A stretch of 56,930 bases of DNA, taken from IMG/VR virus record IMGVR_UViG_3300034374_008818, positions 1 through 56,930 of that record. One strand, given 5' to 3'. Source of the stretch: a virus. A program made the position numbers and the translations under genes. Shown in pieces: positions 47,685 to 54,525 of this stretch. The notes below the pieces were generated by a model that searched no databases, had not been told where the DNA came from, and was given only the letters and a program-made list of their open reading frames with translations. Position 1 is the first letter of the stretch; every line of letters begins with the position of its first letter.

Positions 47685-48022
47685 TGCGTTTCGCTGGAGA
47701 TAAGCTAACGAGGTTAAGCAGTCCTTTACCTCCGTCCCCTCTTCATAGTCGATTTGGTGAAAACCTGATGTCGCCATATGAAGGAGTAGGAAATAACGGC
47801 GTGATGCAGCTAGCAGATGCACAGTTTACTGCTGATGTGATTGATGCAGCAGCTAAAGGTGGCGTTAGTGGTTCTGGTGCAAGAGCAATGCCACGTTCTG
47901 GTGTAGGTGGCGGCGGTGCAGCTATTGGCAGTGAACAGTTAGAGGACATATATTTAAACAACGATGATTCAGACTTTGGTACATACGACCCAGCTGAACG
48001 TTCATTCTTCCCTGGTGTTTGA
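47684..48022 (+). CDS. MRFA-type small protein (112 aa)
   Basis: Starts MRFAGDKLTRLSSPLPPS and is Gly/Ser/Ala-rich with an acidic end (LNNDDSDFGTYDPAERSFF). Its MRFAG opening matches the S74 protein (MRFAGSAV) and the GH104 lysozyme (MRFASLQ). Those may be virion proteins, so this is likely one too. Confidence 0.65.
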   Translation: MRFAGDKLTRLSSPLPPSPLHSRFGENLMSPYEGVGNNGVMQLADAQFTADVIDAAAKGGVSGSGARAMPRSGVGGGGAAIGSEQLEDIYLNNDDSDFGTYDPAERSFFPGV

Positions 48023-48024
48023 TT

Positions 48025-48396
48025 ATGTCTGACGGTATCGCTAAAAAGAAATCGCCTGAGAAATGGGCGCAAGCTAAAGCTAGAGCTAAAGCCAAGATGG
48101 GTGGTAAGCACAGCGCTCGTGCTATGCAACTAGCCACCAAGTACTACAAAGATAGTGGTGGCACTTACGAAGGTAAGAAGCCTGACGCTAAGTCCAACAA
48201 AATGAAGAAGTGGACTAAAGAACGCTGGACAACAAAATCTGGTAAGAACTCTACAGAAGGACCTAATGCGACTGGCGAGCGCTATTTACCTAAAAAGAAA
48301 ATAGACGCTATGAGTGATGCTGACTACAAGCGCACTAGCGACAAGAAGCGCCGCGACACTGCAAAAGGTAAGCAGTGGAGTAAGCAGCCAGATTAG
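48025..48396 (+). CDS. Small basic protein, DUF5872-like (123 aa)
   Basis: I use ATG 48025 over a TTG at 48019. Motifs: SPEKWAQAKARAKAKMGGKH, SARAMQLATKYYKDSGGTY, KWTKERWTTKSGKNS, GERYLPKKKIDAM. This matches my memory of DUF5872, a family in marine phages and large DNA viruses. Very Lys-rich; likely binds nucleic acid. Last gene before the likely attP. Confidence 0.75.
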   Translation: MSDGIAKKKSPEKWAQAKARAKAKMGGKHSARAMQLATKYYKDSGGTYEGKKPDAKSNKMKKWTKERWTTKSGKNSTEGPNATGERYLPKKKIDAMSDADYKRTSDKKRRDTAKGKQWSKQPD

Positions 48397-48420
48397 AAAT
48401 ACTTATTAGTCAGCACGATA

Positions 48421-48480
48421 TGAGGTGCTAAGGTACAGCTGGCAACGTCTTAACCGAGGGTTCGAATCCCACCCTCTCCG
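48421..48480 (+). other. tRNA 3'-end-like sequence, probable attP core
   Basis: Bases 48456-48480 read as a T-arm and acceptor end: stem GAGGG, loop TTCGAAT, stem CCCAC (one A-A mismatch), acceptor CCTCTCC and discriminator G. This fits a tRNA-Ser-like 3' end. Upstream GTGCTAA could recall a GCU anticodon loop, but no anticodon stem or 5' half is present, so it is not a working tRNA. It lies 72 nt upstream of the integrase, a classic attachment-site arrangement. Confidence 0.75.
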
Positions 48481-48491
48481 TTAAACACACT

Positions 48492-48517
48492 AAAGCCCAC
48501 ACATCGTGGGCTTTTTC
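48492..48517 (+). terminator. Rho-independent terminator after the attP core
   Basis: Stem AGCCCAC/GTGGGCT with a five-base loop is followed by TTTTT. It lies 12 nt past the tRNA-like end. It may isolate the integrase from the upstream structural operon. Confidence 0.85.
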
Positions 48518-48552
48518 AATAGGTTATCGATAGGCGTTGCTTATACCTACCG

Positions 48553-49341
48553 ATGGCTCAAATGAAAGTGCACGAACTAGCGACCAAGCTAGAGAAGCTT
48601 TACAAACCCACAGCCAGTACCTACAGCTATTGGCAAAAGTCAATCAAACCAATTGCACACCTCAGCCTCCAAGACATATCTGATGAGGTGGTGCTTGATT
48701 ACAGGGTCAATGGTCTTGAGACACTGTCGGAGGGCACACTTAAAACACGCATCGGTTATCTCAAAGGTCTGTGGAACAAGGCACGTAAGTGGAAGCTAAT
48801 CAAAGGTGAGAACCCTTGGCAGTACGCGGATGATGGCCTTTCTCATAGGCGTAGAGACCCCGAGCTCTACCCTTGGGAGCACTACGCTTACTACCACGAT
48901 GACCCTTACTTCGTATGCCTGTGGTACACAGGATGCCGCATCGGTGAAATTGCAGGAATCTACAAAGAGAACGTCGTATTAGATGCGCCCATCCCTTATT
49001 TCAATTTTGTACATCAAGATAATAGGCGCCTTAAAAATGATGAGTCTGTAAGAAAGGTACCCATACACCCTGCTTGTAGGCCGTATGTGAGTGACCTTTA
49101 TCTATCTAAAGCAAGGTCACCTGGTCGTAGCTGGAGTGAGACCTTTCGTCAGAACATGGGACTACCACCTGGGGATGCAGCCCATAGTCTCAGACATAGT
49201 TTTACAAGCAGGATGAACGAAGCAGGCATTATTGAGAGAGTTCAAGATGCCATACTTGGGCACGCGTCACCTTCTATAACAAGCCGCTACGGTAGGGTAA
49301 CTTTATCGATGATGGACAAAGAGATACAAAAGCTACAGTAA
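48553..49341 (+). CDS. int: Tyrosine recombinase / integrase (262 aa)
   Basis: All catalytic residues are visible: Arg129 in TGCRIGEIAG, Lys in RRLKNDESVRK, His211 and Arg214 in HSLRHSF, His237 in LGHA, and Tyr246 in SRYGR. The N-terminal core-binding region (TYSYWQKSIKPIAHLSLQ) is present, but there is little room for a separate arm-binding domain. It acts on the adjacent tRNA-like attP. Similar integrases occur in T7-like cyanophages. Its final codons lie within copy B of the promoter module. Confidence 0.92.
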   Translation: MAQMKVHELATKLEKLYKPTASTYSYWQKSIKPIAHLSLQDISDEVVLDYRVNGLETLSEGTLKTRIGYLKGLWNKARKWKLIKGENPWQYADDGLSHRRRDPELYPWEHYAYYHDDPYFVCLWYTGCRIGEIAGIYKENVVLDAPIPYFNFVHQDNRRLKNDESVRKVPIHPACRPYVSDLYLSKARSPGRSWSETFRQNMGLPPGDAAHSLRHSFTSRMNEAGIIERVQDAILGHASPSITSRYGRVTLSMMDKEIQKLQ

Positions 49342-49461
49342 CTACCGTAGTTTCTATATACCTATTATTTAAATCCTGTAGCTATCTATAGATGAATTAT
49401 TTTAGAAAGGGTTAGAAAAGAACGTAGTTAGCGTAGCAACGTAGTGTGTAGAATAGATAAA
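49327..49461 (+). promoter_or_regulatory. Promoter-like module, copy B (before the holin-like genes)
   Basis: Aligns with 4305-4440: AACTAC-C-GTAGTT, CTATATACC, AGAAAGGGTTAGA, AACGTAGTTAGCGTAGCAACG, ending TAGAATAGATAAAG. It begins inside the last codons of int and ends 18 nt before the 46-aa membrane gene. Confidence 0.75.
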
Positions 49462-49478
49462 GAATTACCATTTATACT

Positions 49479-49619
49479 ATGGCCATCCTAGAATCCGCTG
49501 CTTTTTGGATTATTGTTGCCGCTGCATCTGAGTTGATTGCACTGAGCCCCATGAAAGATAACAGCATTATTCAACTGGTGCTGCACACTCTGCAATCACT
49601 AAAAGGAAAAAAGAGCTGA
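49479..49619 (+). CDS. Holin-like small membrane protein (46 aa)
   Basis: A 47-codon frame, MAILESAAFWIIVAAASELI, then ALSPMKDNSIIQLVLHTLQS. One membrane helix is followed by an amphipathic helix and a basic tail KGKKS. I recall similar short proteins in many marine cyanophages. First gene after promoter module B, in a small membrane-protein cluster; a holin or holin-partner role is likely but unproven. Confidence 0.65.
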   Translation: MAILESAAFWIIVAAASELIALSPMKDNSIIQLVLHTLQSLKGKKS

Positions 49620-49873
49620 ACATACCCAGCGATGGTCACTGGCTGTTTAGGTTTAATACCAGCAGTCAGTACAGCAAAGTTCAAAGATACATCAAACGCA
49701 AAAAGTTTTATGCAACCTTACCGCATAAGCTAGACAATGCTATTGATGATTACAAAAAAGAAACTGGGTACACTCAACCATCTACAACATCAACATTTAA
49801 AGAAACTGGTACGTTTGGTCAAGACGGCTGGAGCATTCAACGCAAATTAAAACAAGACAAACACGATGCTTGA
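49616..49873 (+). CDS. Small basic protein with non-ATG start (85 aa)
   Basis: A clear coding frame (NIPSDGHWLFRFNTSSQYSK, VQRYIKRKKFYATLP, WSIQRKLKQDKHDA) fills the gap between two membrane genes but has no ATG, GTG or TTG. The only candidate is CTG at 49616, which overlaps the previous stop as CTGA, with AAGGA 8 nt upstream. I take that as a coupled CTG start. Function unknown. Confidence 0.55.
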   Translation: MNIPSDGHWLFRFNTSSQYSKVQRYIKRKKFYATLPHKLDNAIDDYKKETGYTQPSTTSTFKETGTFGQDGWSIQRKLKQDKHDA

Positions 49874-50108
49874 AGCAATTATTCCATCAGTCATCGCCAT
49901 TCTGAGTGGTGCTGCTGTATTAACAAATAGAATTTACGCAAGGATTACTGAACTCGATAAGCGTATTGATACGGTTGAACTATCAATGGCACAAGCTTAT
50001 GTGTCTAAAGGTGACTTCAAGATTGTGCTTGACCGGGTAGAAAGTCATATGATTCGTATTGAAGACAAGCTTGATGCACTTGTTGCCAAAGGCAGTAGTC
50101 AATACTAA
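49866..50108 (+). CDS. Membrane-anchored coiled-coil protein (80 aa)
   Basis: One N-terminal membrane helix (LEAIIPSVIAILSGAAVL), then a heptad coiled coil (ARITELDKRIDTVELS, VLDRVESHMIRIEDKLDAL). This is the layout of phage holin-accessory or spanin-like proteins. Overlaps the previous gene by 8 nt. With the 46-aa protein it forms the best holin cluster in the window. Confidence 0.65.
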   Translation: MLEAIIPSVIAILSGAAVLTNRIYARITELDKRIDTVELSMAQAYVSKGDFKIVLDRVESHMIRIEDKLDALVAKGSSQY

Positions 50109-50131
50109 AGAGAATACATACAACATAAAGA

Positions 50132-50175
50132 GACGCAAGTTAGTTAACCTTAAGCTAAGTTGCTAACTAACAACT
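50132..50175. promoter_or_regulatory. Inverted repeat upstream of the HNH gene
   Basis: AAGTTAGTTA and TAACTAACAACTT can pair around an AT loop. TTAGTTAAC recurs near 50870 before the 75-aa gene, so it may be a shared operator. Confidence 0.4.
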
Positions 50176-50178
50176 TTT

Positions 50179-50628
50179 ATGGGTATTGCTGAAGACTGGT
50201 CAGACCTTATGTTTGACCTCACCTGTCTCTCTAAGCAGGTCGCTAAACGCAAGTTCCGAAAGTCAATTAAATACGGCTGGGGTGGACTTTGTGCTTATTG
50301 CCGTTGTAATCGAGCGACAACACTCGATCATTTAAAACCAAAAAGTCGAGGGGGGAATAGCCTGAGAAGTAACCTTATCCCTGCCTGTCATGACTGCAAT
50401 CACGCTAAAGGTTCACAACATTGGTTAGTATGGTTCCAAGAGCAGACGTTTTATAACGAAACTGCAAAAGAACTAATTGAAGAATGGATTTCCAACAAAC
50501 GTTTTATAGAGGAAGAATTAGATGAATCAGTTAACTCTAGAGCAGCGCTTCGCTCTGAGTCGAGCACGCTACGAGGTCTCGCGGATGAGCCGCCCAGCTT
50601 TGGAGAAGACTGCTTTGCGCCTGCTTAA
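50179..50628 (+). CDS. HNH endonuclease (149 aa), 3' end overlapping the next gene
   Basis: McrA-type HNH: LCAYCRCNRATTLDHLKPKS, RGGNSLRSNLIPACHDCN, HAKG. Helical arm LVWFQEQTFYNETAKEL. The final about 35 residues (NSRAALRSESSTLRGLADEP) read through the start of the next gene in another frame and look like read-through rather than selected sequence. A homing endonuclease that landed just upstream and lost its original stop is likely. Confidence 0.85.
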   Translation: MGIAEDWSDLMFDLTCLSKQVAKRKFRKSIKYGWGGLCAYCRCNRATTLDHLKPKSRGGNSLRSNLIPACHDCNHAKGSQHWLVWFQEQTFYNETAKELIEEWISNKRFIEEELDESVNSRAALRSESSTLRGLADEPPSFGEDCFAPA

Positions 50629-50851
50629 AACAAGGATGGAGCAAAAGAATGGTGTACAGCAGACGCTTTTAGACAACGGCATTATGTTTAAGATTGACGA
50701 CCGCCAAGGTGGTCTGCCAGAGATTATCTCGGAAGAAACATTCATCGATTTACTTGAGATGAATATGGAAGAAGATGAAATCTCAACAGACATTATGGAT
50801 GAAGGATGGGAAGACGATGACCTTTCAGATGATGGTCTTATGATTGGCTGA
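50522..50851 (+). CDS. NblA-like or unknown small protein (109 aa)
   Basis: Residues 4-45 (LTLEQRFALSRARYEVSRMS, then ALRLLKTRMEQKNGVQQTLL) recall NblA, the small helical protein that triggers phycobilisome breakdown: LxLEQxF start and helix lengths fit, though not all conserved residues do. The C-terminal half is an acidic tail (NMEEDEISTDIMDEG) not found in NblA. Overlaps the HNH gene by 107 nt. If real it would release nitrogen and carbon from host antennae; treat as tentative. Confidence 0.4.
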   Translation: MNQLTLEQRFALSRARYEVSRMSRPALEKTALRLLKTRMEQKNGVQQTLLDNGIMFKIDDRQGGLPEIISEETFIDLLEMNMEEDEISTDIMDEGWEDDDLSDDGLMIG

Positions 50852-50886
50852 AGTTAGCTAGACTAATTTTAGTTAACTCAAACCAT

Positions 50887-51114
50887 ATGTACTACGTCCT
50901 CAGTGGTGTATTGGCATTGCTACTCAGCGCCAAGTACACAAAATATATGAACGATAAGCACCAAGAAGAATACAAAGAGCTGCTTGCCAAAGTAGAGCTA
51001 GTAGAAAAACGCAATAACGATATCGACAAAGAGATGCTGCAGAAGGTAATGACAACCGTCCTTCCTATTGCTAAAGCAGTCAACAAGCTCAACAATGAAG
51101 TAGGTATTCGATGA
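50887..51114 (+). CDS. Membrane-anchored coiled-coil protein (75 aa)
   Basis: N-terminal helix MYYVLSGVLALLLSAKYT, then a charged coiled coil (EYKELLAKVELVEKRNNDID). Similar topology to the 80-aa protein at 49866. Preceded by a TTAGTTAACT dyad. Ends in ATGA overlap with the next gene. May be a spanin- or holin-partner, or virion membrane peptide. Confidence 0.6.
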   Translation: MYYVLSGVLALLLSAKYTKYMNDKHQEEYKELLAKVELVEKRNNDIDKEMLQKVMTTVLPIAKAVNKLNNEVGIR

Positions 51115-51314
51115 GGATAGACCTTCGTAAATTCTTTGAAGCATACGAAGGTAGTCCACATCAACTAGCAGCAATCAATCAGTTAGCAGATGAGATGCCT
51201 GATGAGCTGCTAGATAAACAATGTGATTGGGTTATATGCTTTGAAGTTGATGGTGAAGTAGACCCAACCCCTGCTTATAGAGCCAAAGGTTACAATATAA
51301 ACGTACCGTGGTGA
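51111..51314 (+). CDS. Stand-alone HQ module protein (67 aa)
   Basis: MRIDLRKFFEAYEGSPHQLA, AINQLADEMPDELLDKQCDW. This aligns with residues 8-50 of the C39-type peptidase (FTNFFKYYSNEKHQVTAVED, LYDLLPFELKQQDSLW): FF-x(2)-Y, HQ, a helix, P-x-EL and a final Trp. It is thus that enzyme's accessory domain encoded alone, possibly a wall-binding or inhibitor/partner unit. Overlaps the gene before it by 4 nt. Confidence 0.65.
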   Translation: MRIDLRKFFEAYEGSPHQLAAINQLADEMPDELLDKQCDWVICFEVDGEVDPTPAYRAKGYNINVPW

Positions 51315-51320
51315 GCCGTA

Positions 51321-51599
51321 GTGAAGTCTACAAATCTACGAAATAAGCCAATTGATAGACGTCGTTTATCAAAGCAGGACAGAGAGCAGTATCAACCGAA
51401 GAATCGGATGACAGCTGTAGCAAAAGCTCGTGCTCGTAAAGGTCAGCTTGCTTGGAAAGAGAATACTAAGCAAGGTAGGCAGGAGCATAACCCTGGTACT
51501 GGCGGCTTTGTACAGGGCATTTCACTGCAACAAGCACGCTTACGTGAAGAAGGTGCAAAGGTTAAGAGAGCAGAAGCGTTACGACCACAGTCCCTTTAA
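51321..51599 (+). CDS. Small basic protein (92 aa)
   Basis: GTG start (VKSTNLRNKPIDRRRLSKQ). Arg/Lys/Gln-rich throughout (NRMTAVAKARARKGQLAW), Gly-rich middle GTGGFVQGISLQ. Basic composition like the 47.3-48.4 kb cluster, hence possible nucleic-acid contact. Ends just before the convergent terminator of the minus-strand block. Confidence 0.6.
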   Translation: MKSTNLRNKPIDRRRLSKQDREQYQPKNRMTAVAKARARKGQLAWKENTKQGRQEHNPGTGGFVQGISLQQARLREEGAKVKRAEALRPQSL

Positions 51600-51608
51600 T
51601 TACAAAAA

Positions 51609-51642
51609 AGATAAAAAAAAACCTCCTGTTAAGGAGGCTATG
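51609..51642 (-). terminator. Terminator of the minus-strand replication block
   Basis: Stem CCTCC/GGAGG with inner loop TTAACA (TAAC core) is followed on the minus strand by T9. It lies just past the DUF4278-like gene, and the UAAC core again matches the left-end hairpins. Confidence 0.85.
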
Positions 51643-51646
51643 AAAG

Positions 51647-51829
51647 TTATTTTATGTAAGTGTGACCTCGATAAACGAAGGTGCCGTGTGCAGTTTCACA
51701 CGGACGATTAGGTACATAGTGAACACCACGATAAGCAGTGTCGTGAAGCTTTGCGCGTTCGAACTCTTTACGAGCACGAATCATTTCTTGGCGAGCCTTT
51801 TCAAGACCCATTACTTGAACAGTAGTCAT
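51647..51829 (-). CDS. DUF4278-like cyanobacterial protein (60 aa)
   Basis: Two YRG motifs (AYRGVHYVPNRPCETAHGTF, VYRGHTYIK at residues 33 and 53) are typical of DUF4278, a family seen chiefly in cyanobacteria. An N-terminal helix carries KARQEMIRARKEFERAK. A perfect AGGAGG lies 8 nt before the ATG. Its presence ties the phage to a cyanobacterial host; function unknown. Confidence 0.7.
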   Translation of the reverse strand: MTTVQVMGLEKARQEMIRARKEFERAKLHDTAYRGVHYVPNRPCETAHGTFVYRGHTYIK

Positions 51830-52014
51830 TTGGAAACCTCCTAGTGTTAGAAAACTTCCCGTTCCTTCAGCCCTGTCTGGCTTACTTGCGTCCCGAAGGA
51901 TGAACGTACTTACTATTAATGTAGCTATTTATACAAGTTCACGGCGAACTTTTTGTAGGTCTTTACTTTCTATTCTTATAAACAGTGGTCTCACTTCGTA
52001 AACGATTGAGCTCT
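51830..52014. other. Intergenic with 3'-end duplication of the next gene
   Basis: Bases about 51960-52014 repeat, at about 55 bp spacing, the last bases of the 343-aa gene; the copy reads TEELNRLRSETTVYKNRK in a shifted frame against TEELNRLRNETFEYKNGRY. The rest (51830-51960) is an AT-rich leader of the DUF4278-like gene with no gene visible. Confidence 0.6.
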
Positions 52015-53046
52015 TCAGTACCTTCCATTCTTATATTCAAAGGTCTCATTTCGTAAACGATTGAGCTCTTCAGTCCTTTTAGTCGCTTCTTGCATAAAAG
52101 ATTTTTGATCGGGAGTGAATTTATTAAAGTCTTCAGGCAGCTGTTGGAATCGTGTTTGATCTTGTTTGTGCAACCCTTCAAGCTCAGTGATACGCTGATC
52201 TCGTTGCCCTTGCTGGAAAGCACCAATACTATTATGGATTGCCGCAGCGCTAGATCTGAATAAGCCACTTGGATCTAAACCATCCCACATTGTGTACTGA
52301 CCTTCTTGTCGTTCCTTGTTACCATATCTAGACCCCTGCGTATTAATACTAGAAACTGTTTCACTAGCATTATTTTTGTGGTCACTAAAAACAGTTGGAG
52401 AATATTGAACCCGGTAGCGTTCTGCTACATCTTCTTCTTTAGCATCAGCAAATTGTCTAGCTACACCAGCAGCAATATTAGTAGGTTGAATAAGTCCAGA
52501 GTTAAGGCCTTGAATTTTACCAATTTCAGTTAAAGCACGGCCAAGGACACCGACACTTTGTGTAAACCGTTCACCACCTTGACGTTGGCTTTTATCTAAA
52601 TGACCCAGCTCATGCATTAAAGTACCAAGATTTTGGTTATTTACGAAAGTTTTATTGTTGTAAGGATTTGCATAAGCACGGTTACCATAAGTAATTGGAT
52701 CAACTTGTTCTGCAACTTTAGCGAGTATATTTCGATCGTTACGCTGAACAATAGAAGCTCCAGTATTTGACTGCTGAAGCAGAGTTTTTGCAGCAGGAGT
52801 TACGTTGCCATTAGTATCAAATACAGGATCAGTAGATTTACCAACGATACCTCTGTAGTTTGGAGCCTGTGGCCTACCAAAGACTTGGTCAATTTTTTCT
52901 CCAGCCCAACGCTGCACCCTTGCAACAGGGTTCATATTGGCTGAGGCGGCTGCGTTGTAATCGTTATACAGCTTGCCGTCATCAGCCTTGTAATAGTTCC
53001 TTTGCTTACCAGTCTTAGGATCAATTCTAGTTACGTTAGCGCCCAC
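52015..53046 (-). CDS. Putative zinc metallopeptidase, HExxH (343 aa)
   Basis: HELGH at residues 145-149 in NLGTLMHELGHLDKSQR is the zinc-binding signature, and EEDVAERY near 205 is a plausible third-ligand helix. The rest (GANVTRIDPKTGKQRNYYK, PEDFNKFTPDQKSF) is hydrophilic. Placed between DNA polymerase and terminator, not in a capsid operon, so a prohead protease is possible but not favoured; host-targeted proteolysis is also possible. The 3' end has been tandemly duplicated. Confidence 0.65.
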   Translation of the reverse strand: MGANVTRIDPKTGKQRNYYKADDGKLYNDYNAAASANMNPVARVQRWAGEKIDQVFGRPQAPNYRGIVGKSTDPVFDTNGNVTPAAKTLLQQSNTGASIVQRNDRNILAKVAEQVDPITYGNRAYANPYNNKTFVNNQNLGTLMHELGHLDKSQRQGGERFTQSVGVLGRALTEIGKIQGLNSGLIQPTNIAAGVARQFADAKEEDVAERYRVQYSPTVFSDHKNNASETVSSINTQGSRYGNKERQEGQYTMWDGLDPSGLFRSSAAAIHNSIGAFQQGQRDQRITELEGLHKQDQTRFQQLPEDFNKFTPDQKSFMQEATKRTEELNRLRNETFEYKNGRY

Positions 53047-53078
53047 AGTATTATTTCAATACAGTATTTCTATTCTAA

Positions 53079-54386
53079 CTAGTGTGTCTCTTGCCAACTT
53101 GAACCGATGTCTGATGCAGCAGTGATAGGTACTTTGAACTTGTAGTACTCACCAGCCATAGGCGCTGCTCTGACAATAAGCTCAGCAACACGTTCAGCTT
53201 CACTAGGTACAACAGAGAACTGCTGTTCATCGTGCACGTAAGCGCAACGTGTGTAGTCAACGTTGTAAGTCAGACCAGCATCATCTAGTAGCTGCTGTCC
53301 GATGACACACCACCGCTTACTAAGGATGGCACCAGCTGACTGAAGTAAGTAGTTAAGTGCTGCATGTTCAGCAGTACAGAATATAGGGCGACCATCAAGT
53401 CCCCTAAGGCGACCGTTAGCTCTGACTTTAGTTTTGACTGCATCAATGAGTGGCTCCAAACCTGGGATAGCATCAAGGAATTTGCGGCGTAACTCTTGAC
53501 CCAGCTGTTTCTTTGCTGCATCAGATAGCTCAGGCTTGAGGCTATGGCCAAGCTTCTGGTCACCAGCGCCGTAGATAAACGCATAGGTCAGTGTCTTAAC
53601 TTCCTTACGTGTGCAGCCAACACGGTCAGCATTTTGCTGGTGGATGTCACCGTTCAGTACAACGTGAGCAAAGGCACCTTCATCAAAGCGTGCAAGGTAA
53701 TGCCCGAGTGCTCTGAGCTCTAAGCCCTCAAGGTCAGCACCTACCATCAGATGGCCAGCGTGCGGAACAAACAGCTCACGTGCCCACGGTGCGCTTACAA
53801 CTTGACCGAGGTTTGGACCACGGTGTGCATTACGCCCAGTCTGTGTAGCAAGAGTGCAGCTGTGATGGATGCAGCCGTCTTGCTCAATCGTATTGAACCA
53901 AGAGTTTGTACCCTCAGACAGTTGACCCATCCACTTCTGTAGTGTCAGCAAACGGATGAACCACTCGCACTGGTCGTGCAGCTCTTGGTTGCCCTGTGAC
54001 AAAGCAGAGTCACGGACTTCAGAGATAGTAGCTTCATCAACTTTAGGCTTACCAGTGTCAGTCACCTTGGTAAACCGAGCACCTTGAAAGGTTTGCAGCG
54101 CCCAAGCAATGTGCTGCCTGCTTGTTGGATTGAAATCCAGCAGCTTAGTCATTGGAGCACCAGCAACGTAGCCGTTCTTACTGTTAGTGCGTTTTGGCGT
54201 GAAGACCTTGCCAGGGTAGTAGCGATAGACTGCAAGAATTTTTTTAGTGATATTTTCAGCCTCACGTGAGAGTTCTTCTCGTACACGCTCAGCTGCATCA
54301 AGGTCAAACTTAAAGCCGCTTGCTTCTTGCTGTGCCATAAGCTCAGCCATTCGCATCTCAAGTTTGACGTAATCAGGAATCTGCAT
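53079..54386 (-). CDS. DNA polymerase, polymerase domain only (T7-like family A, 435 aa)
   Basis: Motif A GADLEGLELRALGHYLARFD (catalytic Asp218), motif B RKEVKTLTYAFIYGAGDQ (Arg260, Lys264, Tyr268), motif C YVHDEQQF (Asp386, Glu387). It resembles T7 gp5 from about residue 200 onward. The exonuclease domain is absent and is encoded alone at 55336-55860. I start at ATG 54386; a TTG at 54398 is also possible. It overlaps the 50-aa ORF by 14 nt. Joins the exonuclease protein in trans, presumably. Confidence 0.93.
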   Translation of the reverse strand: MQIPDYVKLEMRMAELMAQQEASGFKFDLDAAERVREELSREAENITKKILAVYRYYPGKVFTPKRTNSKNGYVAGAPMTKLLDFNPTSRQHIAWALQTFQGARFTKVTDTGKPKVDEATISEVRDSALSQGNQELHDQCEWFIRLLTLQKWMGQLSEGTNSWFNTIEQDGCIHHSCTLATQTGRNAHRGPNLGQVVSAPWARELFVPHAGHLMVGADLEGLELRALGHYLARFDEGAFAHVVLNGDIHQQNADRVGCTRKEVKTLTYAFIYGAGDQKLGHSLKPELSDAAKKQLGQELRRKFLDAIPGLEPLIDAVKTKVRANGRLRGLDGRPIFCTAEHAALNYLLQSAGAILSKRWCVIGQQLLDDAGLTYNVDYTRCAYVHDEQQFSVVPSEAERVAELIVRAAPMAGEYYKFKVPITAASDIGSSWQETH

Positions 54387-54525
54387 TGGACTTCTCAATA
54401 ATTTCGTAATCAGGGTATTCAGTTTTTACTTTATTCCTGACCCAAGCGTTAAATTTAGGTGGATTAAATTGTTTACTAATAGTGACAGTTTTCTTTTTAT
54501 GGTTAACTTTAATCGATCTCTTCAT
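54373..54525 (-). CDS. Small basic protein between polymerase halves (50 aa)
   Basis: A 51-codon frame, MKRSIKVNHKKKTVTISKQF, NPPKFNAWVRNKVKTEYPDY, EIIEKSNADS. Its start is coupled to the previous stop (ATGA) and its end overlaps the polymerase start. Basic beta-type sequence, possibly DNA-binding or a bridge between the polymerase subunits. Unrecognised. Confidence 0.6.
   Translation of the reverse strand: MKRSIKVNHKKKTVTISKQFNPPKFNAWVRNKVKTEYPDYEIIEKSNADS

Noticed and set aside
48421-48480. Functional phage tRNA gene
   Set aside because: Only the T-arm and acceptor 3' strand are present; the 5' half and anticodon stem are missing.
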